Shown in pieces: positions 13,101 through 27,960 of a stretch of 64,000 nucleotides of DNA; positions within the stretch are counted from its first letter, which is position 1, and each line of letters begins with the position of its first letter. Made by a program: the position numbers and the translations under genes. The notes under the pieces were generated by a model. The model had not been told where the DNA came from. It ran no database searches and saw nothing but the letters and a program-made list of their open reading frames with translations. This stretch comes from Sipunculus nudus (taxonomy: Eukaryota > Annelida > Sipuncula > Golfingiida > Sipunculidae), in NCBI GenBank assembly GCA_026874595.1, contig CM049307.1, forward strand, positions 49,325,678-49,389,677. The letters are read 5' to 3'.

Positions 13101-16100
13101 TGTGGGCATCCTAGTTGTGTCTACGCCGCTTCCAAATAAAATGACTTAGGTGAAGTCTTCCCGTATATTCTTATAGCATCCTCGCTGATTGCCACAAACC
13201 AGTCGCAATAAGGCAATATTTTATATGATGTTAAATCGTGTTTTTATGTAAAAGATTATAATTTGTCATTTTAATTTGATAAAATTGTGAAATGACGACT
13301 TCTGAGTTTATTTTATTTAACCATCACGAAATCTTTCAAAATCCAATTTAGGACTGACACAAGTTAAAACAGACTTTTTTAGCACAGCTGAATGTAAGTC
13401 AACTGAGGTATAGGTATGGCGCTTTGTCCGTTGTCCGTCTGGCCGTCTGGCCGTCCGTTGGCAGGGCACAAATCGTAACCGTAGAAGCCTGTAACTAAAT
13501 ATCGTGTGAGGTCCATAAAAAAATTTCCTTGGAAACCTGAAATTAGATCACTGTGACCTATATCCTCGGAGCTATGGGGCTTGAAAGTACCCCGCAGAAT
13601 AATAAAAAAATTGATACAAAACCTCCAATATCTTGATAATTAATGCATGGATTGTCATGAATCTTGCCTTAAATATTGACCATGACTAGTTTTGTCAGTT
13701 TCCGAAAGGTGGTGGCGCCACCTGTATTTTTTTTCTGATTTTTACGAATATTTTTTTTTATTTTTATCTACGAAATGACAACAATCATGTCAGTTTCTCA
13801 GCTGTGATTCCGTCTAGTGTCCCAAAAATCTGGTGTGTTCAGTGATCTGTCCGTCTGTTCGTTTGTCTGTCTGTCCATCCATCCATCCAAAATAATTTGT
13901 TTCCAGATGATAACCTAGGTTGAATTGGCAATATGGATTCAAATATGACTTACACATCGCCCATCACTAAAGGAAGAACCTGTATGATTTTGGGTCATAA
14001 GGTCAAAGGTCAGGGTCACAAGACTCGCTTATTCAAAAAGAGTATGGCTGCATTTTAAGCCAAGCTCTCCATCCGAAACTTTCCATCTTGCACATTTAGC
14101 TGACTTGCCAGTATGGGGAGAACATAAATGAAGTTGGGGTCAAAAGGTCAAAGGTCAAGTCCCAGGGGCCATCTGTTCACAAATTAGAATCCATATCATA
14201 TGTCCAGTTTAGTTTTACATAATGGTTTCAAACTGAATTTATATATGGCTCACTACTAAAGTAAGAACCCTGTCGATTTTGGTGTCCAAAGGTCAAAGGT
14301 CAAGGTCACAGGACCCATTTCTTTGAAAGGAATGTGTATGCATTTAAGCGAAATTTTTTATCACAAACCTTCCATTTTTAAGATATTTCTCACATTCCAA
14401 TAGGGGAAGATTCTTTTCGATTTGGGGACAAAGGGTCAAAGGTCAAAGTCACAGGGCCCATCCATTCACAAATTAGTTAGTGGATGATAATTCTGCTTTG
14501 GCTAGACAGATTGTATTCAAACTTGATTTATTAATGACCCATCACTAAAGTAAATTCATTTTGATTTTCATGGTCCAGATATCAAAGTTGAAGGTCTCAG
14601 GAACCACATCTTTAAAAAAATTGTGGATGCTCTGTAAATCAAACTTTTCTTCCCGAACTTTCCATCTTTCACACATGGTTGACTTGGCCAGTTGAAGGTC
14701 TCAGGAACCACATCTTTAAAAAAATTGTGGATGCTCTGTAAATCAAGCTTTTCATCCCGAACTTTCCATCTTTCACACATGGTTGACTTGGCCAAAGTGA
14801 GGAAATCTGTAGATTTTGAGGTTACCTGGTCAGAGGTCAAGGTCACTTTTTTAAAAGATTGTCACACTAATCTAAATGCTGCAAGTTCAAGGATAATAAG
14901 TTCTAAGAATTTTTGGTCACAAGGTCATAGTACTGTCATTCAGGCAGACTGAGAGGAATCCTACAAGTTTAATTTGGTGTTTTGTATATTTCAATGTCGA
15001 AAATATTGATTATATTTTTGATTTTGCTTTATAATGAGTGGTTATAAAATTAAAGTTAATATTACGATTCAAAATCACATAAAACTGGGTTTTGTTGCTG
15101 GAAAAAAATTCAAGGTAACCAATGCCTGTTTAAAAGCAGTGATGTGGGAATCCTTGACTCCCGAGTCCGGTAGAATAAAAACTTCCTCACAAACTAAGGC
15201 TAAGATGTACACTATGGACATAATGTTTCAAACACAATTAGACACGTAGTTATATGTAATGTTGCCTAAAACAAATACCTTAAAAGAGCACGTATGATAT
15301 TTTTTTATATATATTATATAGTTTTTATTGGACTCGACCAGCCTGGACTCTGACTTGCACTGAAACTGTGTGGACGCGACTACAACACCGTTCACAGGCA
15401 AATCATTTGAAGTATAACGTTTCGTCGGTCGCATAATTGTCCAACTCTAATTTATTCATTCGGGTGCTTGCTTGTATAGGCCATTTGAAGACTTTTTTAT
15501 GGCAATCCTTACAGTTACAGACAGTTTCTTCTCAGAACACGTTAAGAGCAAATAAAATTCCAGATAATTGAAATCATAAATTTGGCGACAAGACAAATGA
15601 AACATAAATTTCTGACAGTGTGAACATGCAAGCACACTGCCCACGCAATTAAAAAGCGAGATGTCTGTGTGATCTTGAGCTGCGTGCAAATGTTTAACGA
15701 CTGCAGAACTGTGGAAGGGGGTGTCAAGTTTCAAAGGGAGTTTCCTCGCTAATTGAAACATGGGTATAAGTAAGTTACCAGAGTAAGTACAGATAGGGAA
15801 CAAGCTTTTCCTTTTCATTCAGTTTTTTTCTGAAACAAAATACCTTTTATCGTGTGAAAGATACTTATCCTATTCCCAAATCATTATATGAAACGCTCCT
15901 TGAAGAAAAGGGGTAGGAAAATTAGTCAATCTTCTGCATTACAAACTGGGTATACTTCAGATATGGCCTTATTGTCAAAATTATATACGAACATATTCTC
16001 CATATTTAGGTATTGTCGTCAAGAATAAGCAGATGGAATTGCATGATCACGGTTTATTAAAAGCTTTGACTATCGCGGCTAAATTATCGTGATTAATGGA

Positions 16101-16729
16101 TATTAAAGCCTATTAAACCTTGTAGGTAAGTAACCCGTCCTTACATTGCCCCTAATTGACTATGACCAAAGTTTGAGCGGGGCACAATTTCAGGCTATAC
16201 ATTATATCATCTTCATCTATCATATCGGTGACTATGTCTTCAGAGACCTTGATTCTGCGAGTCGCTCTGGCGTCTATACCATGAATATTGAACAAGAAAT
16301 TGAACCAATCAAATGACCGGCGTACACTTGCACTACGCGGAAGCCTTGTGATTTTTCACTTAAACATTAAGGATTGCCACTAAGGCATTGATAATCTAAC
16401 GTGTCAAATAGGGCCATAAAAACCTGTCCCGAATTTGATTGGCAGTTTGATAGGCCCGAATACTAGCAGGGTTGTTTATTATTCATGAAATAGACACCAT
16501 AATAGCTCGTCGAACCAAGGTCTGTGAAAGCGTAGCCGCAGACTTAAAAAAAAAAAATACGAAGACACGTCATCAACCTAGTCTGCCTCGCCAGGACATA
16601 TTCTAATTCACATGGAGGATGTTTATATATTAATCAATAAAGATGTTGTGACTGTCATGGGTGACTAAGTTAAATTCCTGCTATGACATAACTATCATAT
16701 TACACACAAACGCATATACATATATGTAT

Positions 16730-16760
<31 letters not shown>

Positions 16761-19700
16761 AATATATTGGATTTTCCATTTGTATTAAAGTTTGTTGATG
16801 GGAACCCCTAGTACTTTTACACCACAGTCGCTTGGATCCTTATTTTAGCGGAAATGGGAAGAAAGTGATAGAGCATTGGACAAATGCGTGTTTTGGGCAA
16901 CTCTTTTGTGATACACGCCATCTCCGTACGAGGTATCCCGTTACGCATGACTATATACTCATTAGGTGCACAGTTTCGTCCATTTCACTATAAAATCACA
17001 CCCACATATAGGGATCCAAACCTACACATAGGCCCTTCTCGTAATCCTTCTCTGAGCTTAAACACATTCCAATGTTGATGTATGCACAAATACTGTCAGA
17101 TGGTGATGGAGTTAGTGTGTAAGGAAATATTACATTTTCATGGGCTATTACACCTTTCTCTCAGTGTCAGGTTTTCAGAAACGCCAGTGTTAATCGAGGG
17201 AGGAATGTTAACGTTTCAACTTTCGTGTATAACCTGGTGTATGTCAGAATCAGCGACGCGGGATATGTAAAGAATGCGTATTGTAGTCCTGCCTTCCCTG
17301 TACGTCCTGTAGAGGTACGCCATACGTTAGACCCCCTCAACCATATAGACGTCTGACAGCTGTGCTAGCATGGATGGCTCATGTAGCGTATTTATATACA
17401 GCGCCATTGGTTCGTTTACTGGAACAGAACCGAGATCCATTTATCAGTGATACATCATTGCCGACATCGCACACTTGATGAACGAGCACATATTATATCA
17501 TTTATCACAAAAGTAATTGTAATCACAGAGCCAGCTGAAGCTGTGCATATATATATAGGTTTACATTGAGGAGAACAAATAGTATGTTTGGGCGTATCCA
17601 ATAAATTAGAGGTGAATTTCAATAGGCACTGAGAGGGGAGAGAATGTTATGATTTAAGCTCAGCTGACTTTAAGTCTTGCTGAGCTATAGCGATGGGTCT
17701 TGTCCGTCGTCCTCCCCCGGCCACCCCCCTCTCCCTTAGCAGGGCACTAATCGTAACTATGAGACCTAGAAAGTTCCTGCTAAATCAAAAAGTTCTGGTC
17801 ATATCTTCTTTGAAACGCAAAATTAGGCCACAGTCGCCTATAATATGAAATAGTTTTGATCAAAGTGAAGGCCAGATTTTACTGATTATTTGATCTGTTG
17901 CATATTTTTCTTTAATTTAAATAAAGTACGGACAGTTTCATTATTTGAAAAGACCTGTTGGAGCTATTTAAACATATATTTTAACATAGGCCATTTTTAA
18001 CGGTGTTTTATTAATACAGACATGTATATTTCTCTTACCCTACAACATTCGAACGAAATTGGTAGACATGTTCTTCAAACATTTTCCGTTCATGTTCTGT
18101 TCCAGTCACTGAAACTAACTTAAATTTATCTGGTACTTTCGGTGCGACGGATGTTGTTGGAGTTTACAATATGGGTTCCAAGAAATTTGCCATATATTTA
18201 AATGAGTTTAACCTTAGTTACACCAAAGATATATGTAATACTCCAAATTGGGATATCTTACACCTTAGACTTAGTTCCTCCAGTGACGGGAATCTGACTA
18301 AACTGACTAATCTGACGCATCTGACTAACAGCATTTGACTAAATGTTCTCAGTGATCTCAATACAAGTACCTGAGGTCCTTCCGACTTTCTATCAAAACT
18401 TAACCCGGCTCACGGGATATCCACAAAAAATTAAAATCGCAGAAATAAATAAATATGTATTCACTTTTCAATGTTAATTTAACTTTTAAAACTTTCATTT
18501 TGGTCCATTTTATTTTTACAACATTTTGTTACATAAGATAGGCCTATCGTTTTAATATGAGAGCAAGAAAAGTTTAAGAATATTAGAAAAAAGATGTACT
18601 GGAACAACTTGTATACCCTACTCTTAAATACAGAGGTATCGACCTTCCGCCCAAGACTGTTTCTTTTCAAAACGAACCTCTTCCAGTTAGGCATTGTCGG
18701 AACTGCTTGTATCATTTTAAACTTCAAAATCAATGTTCATTTCAATTAAACACCTCATGTTGACATTTCATATACGCATGCTTTAAAACTATTACTGATT
18801 CCGTAAAACTCTACCCACAAAGCACCTATGTTTATATATTTTCCCTCGAAGCGATTCTTTTGCATTAAAACTCTTCTTATCCAGCATACTTTAACAAACT
18901 ACTTTTTCATGACATAAAAACCTATGCCGTGGAATATTTAGAAGCCCGTGTGCATTGTGGGCCGTAGGTTTCAAACCCACAAACCCTAACAAACAAAGTA
19001 GAACTCACGTGAGTCAGGAATCGCCAAGAATGATATAGATACTTTCATTAACGCCCACCTGTCGGATTCATAGTCAGCTGATAGGGTTAAAGGATTTAAC
19101 ACCAGGCATTTCATTCGAATCACGTGACACACACTTGTTACGTGACTTGTTTCTTTTGCATTAAAACGCTTCTTATCCAACATACTTTAACAAACTACAT
19201 TACTTTTTTCACTACATATATACCTACGCCGCTGGTGTATTTAGAAGCCCCGGTACATTGTGGGCCTTAGGTTTCTAACCCACAAACCCTAACAAGCAAA
19301 GTTGAACTCACGTGAGTCACGTTTCGCCAAGAATGATATAGATACTTTTATTAACGCCCACCTGTCGGATTCATAGTCAGCTGATAGGGTTAAAGGATTT
19401 AACACCGGGCATTTCATTCGAATCACGTGACACACACTTGTTTCGGGACGAACACCTGGGAGGGGGGATAAGTGCTTTTGTAACTTTTGTCTTTCAGTCT
19501 CAGCCCTATGCGGAAACCGGCCTGCAGTTTACGCAGTGCAGCAGCGTCATATAGACAATTATATGAGGATAATTCACGGGAAAATAACACCAGCAGTGCA
19601 TGGTATTATCATAGAGAATTTGCCTGGTGGTGTTAATGCTAGGAGGTGCCTCGTACAGCTATACAAACACCTGTTCCACATAATGCCATACAGTTCTATT

Positions 19701-22700
19701 GATGTAGGATTATGATGCAAACTTGAGGGTACATATATTATTGTTTTTATCAGAAATCTCATCATTTTACCGGCCGTAATACCCACTGCACGATAAGAAA
19801 ATCTGACTGAGGCATTAATATGTAGCCGGTATCGTATTATATTACATTTTACCAGCCAATTTAACGCATACATTTATCTGATAATCTCTCATCAGAATAA
19901 CAAGCATTCTGGCCGAATAACTACTTCTCCGGATGGAAAACAAAAACTTGAACCCTGGACGAGAAATTATTTTTTTTACGCAGCAATAACCGATGACAGT
20001 ATTAATTGATTACACCCTCTAGATGATCACTGGACTAAACATAATAATATATAGAAATTTAGAATGAATACTTTAAAACCTGTTTATCAAAGGTTATTCG
20101 CAACGTTCAGCAGGTATACAGTTTTGTCCATAGGATACGGTGCCAACCTTTACACATCTTAGGGTATTTTATTACTTCTGTAACAAAGCATTGAATAATC
20201 AATATAGTTAATAAAATGGATCCAATTATTATTAGGGCTGGGTATAACAAATTTCGTATTGCAATGTTTTGCGATACATGTTAGCGTGTTGCGATACGTA
20301 TTGCGGTATTACATTGTTTTTTAATTTAGAGGAAATGGACGTGATGTCTATAAAATATCAATTATAATGCAGTTATCATGAGATTTGAGGAGAGAATATT
20401 AATGGATATTTGATAATTCTAACCCAAGTTCTGCACTTCTTTCTTTTTGTTGTATGGAAATATTTCTCGTACACTAACACACAGCAAGTCTTCGAGCAGA
20501 CATGCAAATTTCATGGGACGGATCTTTGGTCTATATGGTATATATATCATGCACACTTGAACGTTTCTTACTAAACGTTTAAAGACACGGTGTCGGCTTT
20601 CAATTTAATCGCAGCCCATTTGGATGTCTAAATTTGCAAGAGAAACATTATTTGTTCTATTCAAGATCCGTTTTATGCCTGTTTAAAAATTTCGAAAAAT
20701 ATCGATAATTGCATAATGTATCGCGATACACAATATGCGAACATCGTATAGCCATATCCCGACCGATTTATATCAATATAATATTGATTTAATATCGCAC
20801 TAAACCTCCCCTCGTAGTACTAAGAGGTTTTTAGGGGTTGATCAGTTTATTTCTATATTACTAATTGGGTAAACCTTCGTTAAGGTGGACCTCCTCAGGT
20901 CAACACCGTCGATTTAATTTTTTTAATCCCCCCCACCCTTGTTGTTAGCTCAGCTGACTGAAAGTCATCTGAGCGATAGCGATCAATCTTTGTCTGTCGA
21001 CCGTCTGTCGGACCGTCTGTCCGTCCGTGGGGCTGTCCGTCCGTTAACCAGGCACAAATCGTAATCATTCAACGTAGGATTTTCTGACCTAACATCCAGA
21101 GAGGTCCATGAAAAATCTTCTTTGAACCCTGAAATTAGTGATGAAATTGTTAATATCTTCCTAGTCAGCTGAGCGTCATGACCCATGGGTCACTTGTTCC
21201 ATTTTGTGTTTGAGCTAAATTTCAAATATGGTGGATTATCGAAAGCAGGAACTTAGGCACAATATAAGTCCTCAGTCACAAATTGTGCCTGATATTCATA
21301 TTTGACCTTGACCTTATTCCCAAGGTCGTACACTCCATGGCCGAGGGAGGAGAGGCTTCCATTGGTCGCCTGCGTTTTTCGAGATGTTTGGTTGGTTGTC
21401 AACAGAAGCTGTTTGCTGGATTTCACTAAAACGCTTCTTGGTCAAAAACAAAATGGCGTCTCTGAAATTAAGAAATTAGTGTCAACTTTGTCGCGTTTCT
21501 TAAAAATATGCGGGCATTATTTTATGAAAAAAATTTATAAACAGATATTAAGATCTACAATGAGATGGTAAATCCGAATTTCCCTGTTAAATTTTCTTGT
21601 GATTTGTGTTTTCAAGGCAAATTGGCCCTGAAGCGACTGTGTTTCACCCGGTAGTACTCAATGCCCAATTACACTTATGCTTGTTCCGGGGCCACGTCTA
21701 CAGATGTATAGGCCCCGGAATTTTGTTTTTGTTAAAGGCTTTATATTCCATCTTCTGTCTGCGCAGAACAAACAACCGTTCTCGGTTCAGCTTGGTCCAA
21801 CCACTGGTTCAACCACAGCCCTGAACCGGAGTGCCAAAACTCTTTAGTCGTAACCAAACGTACAACCAAACTTTGGTCAGATCGCCAAAAACACGCCCCT
21901 AGTTTTATTCCTTTTGGATATATGGCTCATACCGGAGGACGGTTTACATGACCGAAAAAGCACTGTAAGTTAACAAAGAGAGTCACCTTATATTCTTCAG
22001 TGGATTTCAGCACAGTAATTGAATAGGAGATTTAAATATTATATTACCCATATTCAAGCTTTGGTACATGCAGGATAATCTTAGTATCATCCGATAAGAA
22101 ACTGAACGATTTAGTAGATATGCGTCTCAGAGAGGACATAATAACTGTTTACAATAATCGAATCGAGAATCGAATCGAAATGTAATAATCGATAATCGGA
22201 TTAAATCGAAGTTAACAGCCATATCATATTATATCAAACCTGACAAGGTTGTCTCAAGATGGTCAACTTGGAAACACAATTATTTTGGTGCTAAGTGTTC
22301 TTGTTGCTCTTAAGTATATTATGACGTCACTGACTAAAATTGGAATTACGCAATGATTCTAAAATTGCTCTACATGTACTTTTATCAGGTATCAGTTAAT
22401 AATCACCTTACCCCTCAATGTATGCTATGTTCATAATCGTGACGCGAATGCAACGCACGCCAGGTCTGAAGAGTTCTTGCTGTTCTTTTTACGGCTTCCA
22501 TGGGTATTTCCCATCTGGTGTGACTGGCTGTTGTAGTTTACTCTACATGTACCTTTGAACCAGCGAGGCTTACTTTCAAAACATTACAGTACAGTACTTC
22601 GTGCACAAGAACAGGAACACGTGAACTCCATACCCACTCCCCGTATGACGACTCACAAGAAACCTGCACAGCAACTACTTTATGTCGATGTGGCAAATTT

Positions 22701-25700
22701 GTTATATCAAACTGTTTAATATTACATATTTTCCTGGAGCTTATGAATATTAATGTACGATCAGTGGTGTACCAAGGGATGGGGGGGGGGGGGGCGACAG
22801 GGGCGCTCCGCCCCGGGCGGCCCTTTTTTTTGGGGGGGGGGGGGCATTTCGTTGAATTCGTATAATGAAGGGAGCTCCTCAAAGAGTACACATTTATAGG
22901 TACAAATTTGATCTTTTTAAATGATTGGTGGGAAAATTTAGCTATGTAATGTTTTTATAAAATGGGCAACTGAACCAATCAAATGATTCGCGAACGGTCT
23001 GTGTAGGCAAGCTATTCAATAGGAAATATATATCTGTTGTTATTTTTTATTAGATGAGCGGTCTTACAATGCAGGAATGCCATTGAGAATCTGGCCAGTC
23101 ATGCAGAGACATGCAATGTAGGATCGTCTACATTTACAGAAACCCCTATGGGGCACTAGCCAGTGAGAAACCCCGCTAGAAGACCAATACCCCCTGATGG
23201 GAGCAGGGTGTCTCTCTGACAAATTTTGCCGGAAATGTTATAACCAATCCTGTTGCTTTTTTCCTTGGAATGCATAAGGAAATTCAGCTCTTGAATTTCA
23301 CAAAAATACCAAGGTATATAAAAACATGTAACAACCTAAAATGCCCTTTTCCATGATACAAAAGTTTACATGCACTATCCTGAACATATTAAGCACCACC
23401 TAAATTTCTGTTGTGTCCTTTTTATGTACCAATGGTCATAAAAGAAGAAGTTAATATGACCTGATATTTTTATGTAACGTGAATAATAACAATCTTTCAC
23501 CCAGACCTATGTAGGAGTTATTTTATCTTTAAGATGGCAGATGTAATTGCATTTCAAATATAAGTCTGTTATACGTTCCCGGGTCGATGAATTCCTCCTG
23601 GCTGCACTGCGACACGTATAATGTACATATCAAGACGTTGAAGTATCAGACATACTGTGTTACTTTTTTAGAGTTCAAAACTGAAATATATATATATTTG
23701 CCTGTACTATTATTAACCATAACTGCATGATCCACTACCTGCAAACAATTGCTGTGTGTTGGGTCAAATCATTTCTAGTCAATTACTTAATATGTAATGT
23801 ATAATATACATTTCAGTGATACTTGAAACAACTACTAATTCTGAATAACAAATAATCATTAGTTCATAAATAAAACTGCCCAAAGTACAGAAACATATCA
23901 CTAATTCTTAATTGAAATCGACTCTGCCTTTAAGTAAAGAATGTTTATACTTTGAGTTTATTGTAATTAAACAAGAAAAGTCAAAGTTTATCCACACATT
24001 TGACTTTTGATCTGAAAACATTAAACATGCCCTGCAAACATATAGCTCGTTAAATAACCTCCCGCGTTTCCTCGAGTAAAGACTAAAGTGTAAGTACATA
24101 TCACCGAGCTCCGTTAGGTGTAGCTATTGTCATATGAGATATGTGAAGAGGTGGAATCAATAGAAGTGACAAAGTAGGCATATGCGTTGGAAATTGAATA
24201 ACACTCACCAAGTAAGCGTTTAAGCTAGTAATAGATCGTGTGTACATGAAAAATTAAGTTACCTCTTTATATGTGTATCCTGCCGTGTAAATTTTTTTTT
24301 TCTAGTAACAGTTTCTTATGATGAAATGTACTTGTTTGAAGTCAGAGCGATATTTTATTTACCTAAGCAATGTGGTGACTTCTATTAACAGGTAAAACGA
24401 CAAATTTCCCAGTTAATGAACTCATTGATATAACTGAATTGCTGGTAACTAAAAGCCTATATATCAAGGAAATTTGACATATGTTTCCATGTGGTGTCCA
24501 GTTTTGTAATGTTTTGTAAAAGGGGCGGCAATATCTACGACTAATTGGCTTGGTGCACCGCTGTGTACGAATATTTGATGGAATTTATATAGCAACCTTG
24601 CCTTTTCAGGAAAGGGCCGGTCTATTCCTAATATTAAGTTCCATGGTCTGCGGGAATGTATGTTCCAATACCTATATTCCCCGGTACCTTTGTTCCCCAG
24701 TAATACCACGATACCTTTGTTCCTATGATACTATGTTTCCTGTTATCTAAATTCACCTGAAAGTTATCTTTTATTATAATGGTTATAATAATACAAAATA
24801 TGTGATGGTGAAAGTAATACGCATATGAATATAATAAACGGCAAAATCAAGATATGCATATACGGACAAATGAGATGATGATAACATATGGAAATATATC
24901 TGTATACGCGCGGTATGATATTACCCAATTTCTTTTATTTTTTTTTTAATTCACATCAATATTAAAACAGGTATTGGGTCCAGGGGAACAGAGGGCAGGG
25001 GAAACATTGAGACTGAAGGATATAGGGAATAGGGGACATAGATAAAGGGAACAAAGTTATCGAGAACACGAGGCTGACCTCCTAAAATACACATATTGTA
25101 CAGAAAGAATGAGTATAGTAAAAATCTAGGAATTTAGTATGTGACTATAGACAATGTCAATAAAGCATATACACACATAACACACAAAAAAATTAAGATA
25201 ATGAAAGATGAAATAGTTGTAATATTTATATCACATAAACTATTTGTATAAGCGACTAAATGATTTCGTCAGATACAACGCTTACAGCAAATGGTTATTG
25301 ATTGCAACAATAATTACCAATATTAATAATGTGGACTTAAAACATACACGTCTTGGCACAGGTATAGAAGTTGTATTGATGTAACCACTATGTTGATGTA
25401 ACCACTATATTGGCACAAGGACTCTTAATATACGAGTTCGGTATGTTCGTGTGGGCGCGATACAATCTTTACAAGTTATACAGAAGAATGTACAGGGTAC
25501 GGCATTGCACGCAGACAGTCATGTGTATTACAAATCCTGGTCTCAGGGCATACAGGCTGTGTACACAGGGAGTCAAGGAAACTCGATCAGCTGCCACAGT
25601 GCTGTAAGGCTGCTCGTGTCTGCCACTTATAGAACCAGCACAGCGCCCCGGGGCGCAGCAGGAACCCTCAGCACCCCACCTGAACACTAGTTGTGAAATA

Positions 25701-27899
25701 TGACCCATGAACCCGAGAATTGCTATGCCAACCATCTTCATGACCTCCGGGTTGCGTATGGTCCACTTAAGGTCCATCTTAAGGTCACATGGGTGTATTT
25801 AATTATTCTTCATGTACTCTGCTCTTCCCCATGTGCTATTATATTCCATCTGTATATACGTTTTAAATAACTGCTTTAGAACATAAGCGTAGCTGACCAT
25901 AAGACTACAGCGATCACTCTTCGTCCGGCCGTCGGTTGGACCTAAAAACCTGTAACATCCCGAGAGGACCTGTAAAAATTTCCTTGGACAACGAAATGAG
26001 GTCACTGCAACTTAAAATTCCACCGAGATATGGGTCCTGTTTTGCACTCAAGAATAATGAAAAACATGGCACAAAAGCTGCAGTATCTCAATACTTAATG
26101 CATTGATTGCCTTGAAACCTTCCTTGCATTTTGATCATTGATAGTTTCATCCGTTTCTGAAGACTGGTGGCGCCACCTGTATTTATTTGTAGTTTTTACT
26201 ATTTTCCCTCTATTTGTCAATTGGCAGCAGTCGTATCACTTTCTCAGCCGTGGTTTCGTCCATTAATTATCATGAAAAATATCGAATGTTAATTGCTCAT
26301 GACTAGTTTAATTTTAATTCAGTCCGTGATTTCATTCTTACACTACCATTGGAAATTTTTTTAACTCCATTAGATACGGGGCTATAAGGGACGTTCGTAA
26401 AGCTTTTGACAATAATGGCTATAAGTACATTCTATGACCACGTCGTTCTTAAGGTAATTCAATTAAACATATAGAACAGCCATGCATTAAACAACACATA
26501 CTAATTGGCGGCGGGTTAAATTGCAAATTGATTATAATTATCTATTTTTTTCTTCTTTTAATTATTTTAAAGGTACATGCAACAGCCCCTGAAAGCCCAG
26601 TGCCATATATAATTACACGTATAAGATATATTACTAAAAAGATGTTTGTTAGAGAGAACGTTTTAAATATTTTAAGTACTCCAGGATTGACCAACTTTCC
26701 CCTAGCCCTACCTTTTATGTAGGTATCTACAGTTCCTTAATTGTTTGGTTCGCTTAATGGGAAAAGTGTTAAAGTATATATATATAACGTTTTATACCAA
26801 AATGTAATGTTAATATAATAATAACTGGACGATGGTAATTTCAATGTTTCGTCCTTTTAAAACTATATATTGTTTAATTCAAGAAACGTGATAAATAATA
26901 ATAATTGGAAAGAAGTGTACAAGATTAAGTAGCCTCCATACAAGAGACAGACACGTGTCTGTTAGGGTGAACGACCTAGCTGCGCATCCTGCTTGGCGGG
27001 CGGACAACAATAAATTGTGATAGGCATAAATACTTATACTTTTTGAGGGGTTAGAAACGACATGAAGCGATACGGAAACAGATTATGTTTAGTCTGGAGT
27101 TCATCGAAAGACAAAACAGGAACTAAAGATTTCTCCAGGACTGTTACGGAAATGGTGTTCGCGAGTATATAAAAAGGCTCAGATTCTGCTGTGAACGTTA
27201 CACTGACGGTATATATGGGAGTGTTTGTATTGTTAAAGCACGCCCATGTCTGGTAATATAATACAGAACAGCCGCATCAAAAACACACATCTCAGTTCAG
27301 ATGTTTTGTTCTTTTGTAATAATCACATAAACGGCATGTCCCGTATAATTTAAAATATACATGTGATGAGAACACGAGAGATTTACATTGCGGCACAATA
27401 TAGAATCGACTATCCCAAACTGAGCTATCCCAAACGAGACGGACGGTCAACGCAAATTAAACATTTGACTACGAGCTTCTTAAAAAAGACATCATATCTG
27501 AATTAACCTCGTTGAAGTTAATGCAGTTCCTGAAATAGAAATTAGTAAGCGATCAGGAAAGGGTCTTTTGCCAGAAAAGGCGACATTTCACAAGTTACTT
27601 TATGATATAATGTTCCGCAATAAAAAAGAATAACATATTATTTCTATAATCTAAGTAGTATACCTAAAATAGTCTAAGTTGAAATGTAAGAATATATATG
27701 ATATTTTAATATCTGCAATTATATACAGTATAACCTCCGAATCAAGGACACTGACGGACACGGACATTTTGCCCGGAAAGGAGAAGTACACTTAGTAGGC
27801 AGGCTATATATAGATTTCGGGACCTTCTTTGCAAGTTACTGCCCGTAAGTGGTCGTAAATGGGAGATGCCCTTAGTACAGAGGTGCCCGTTAAGGGAGG

Positions 27900-27960
<61 letters not shown>

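Noticed and set aside
22800-22820. CGCTCCGCCCCGGGCGG GC box
   Set aside because: Lies between long G-runs in a repeat fragment deep in intron 1; no transcript start evidence.
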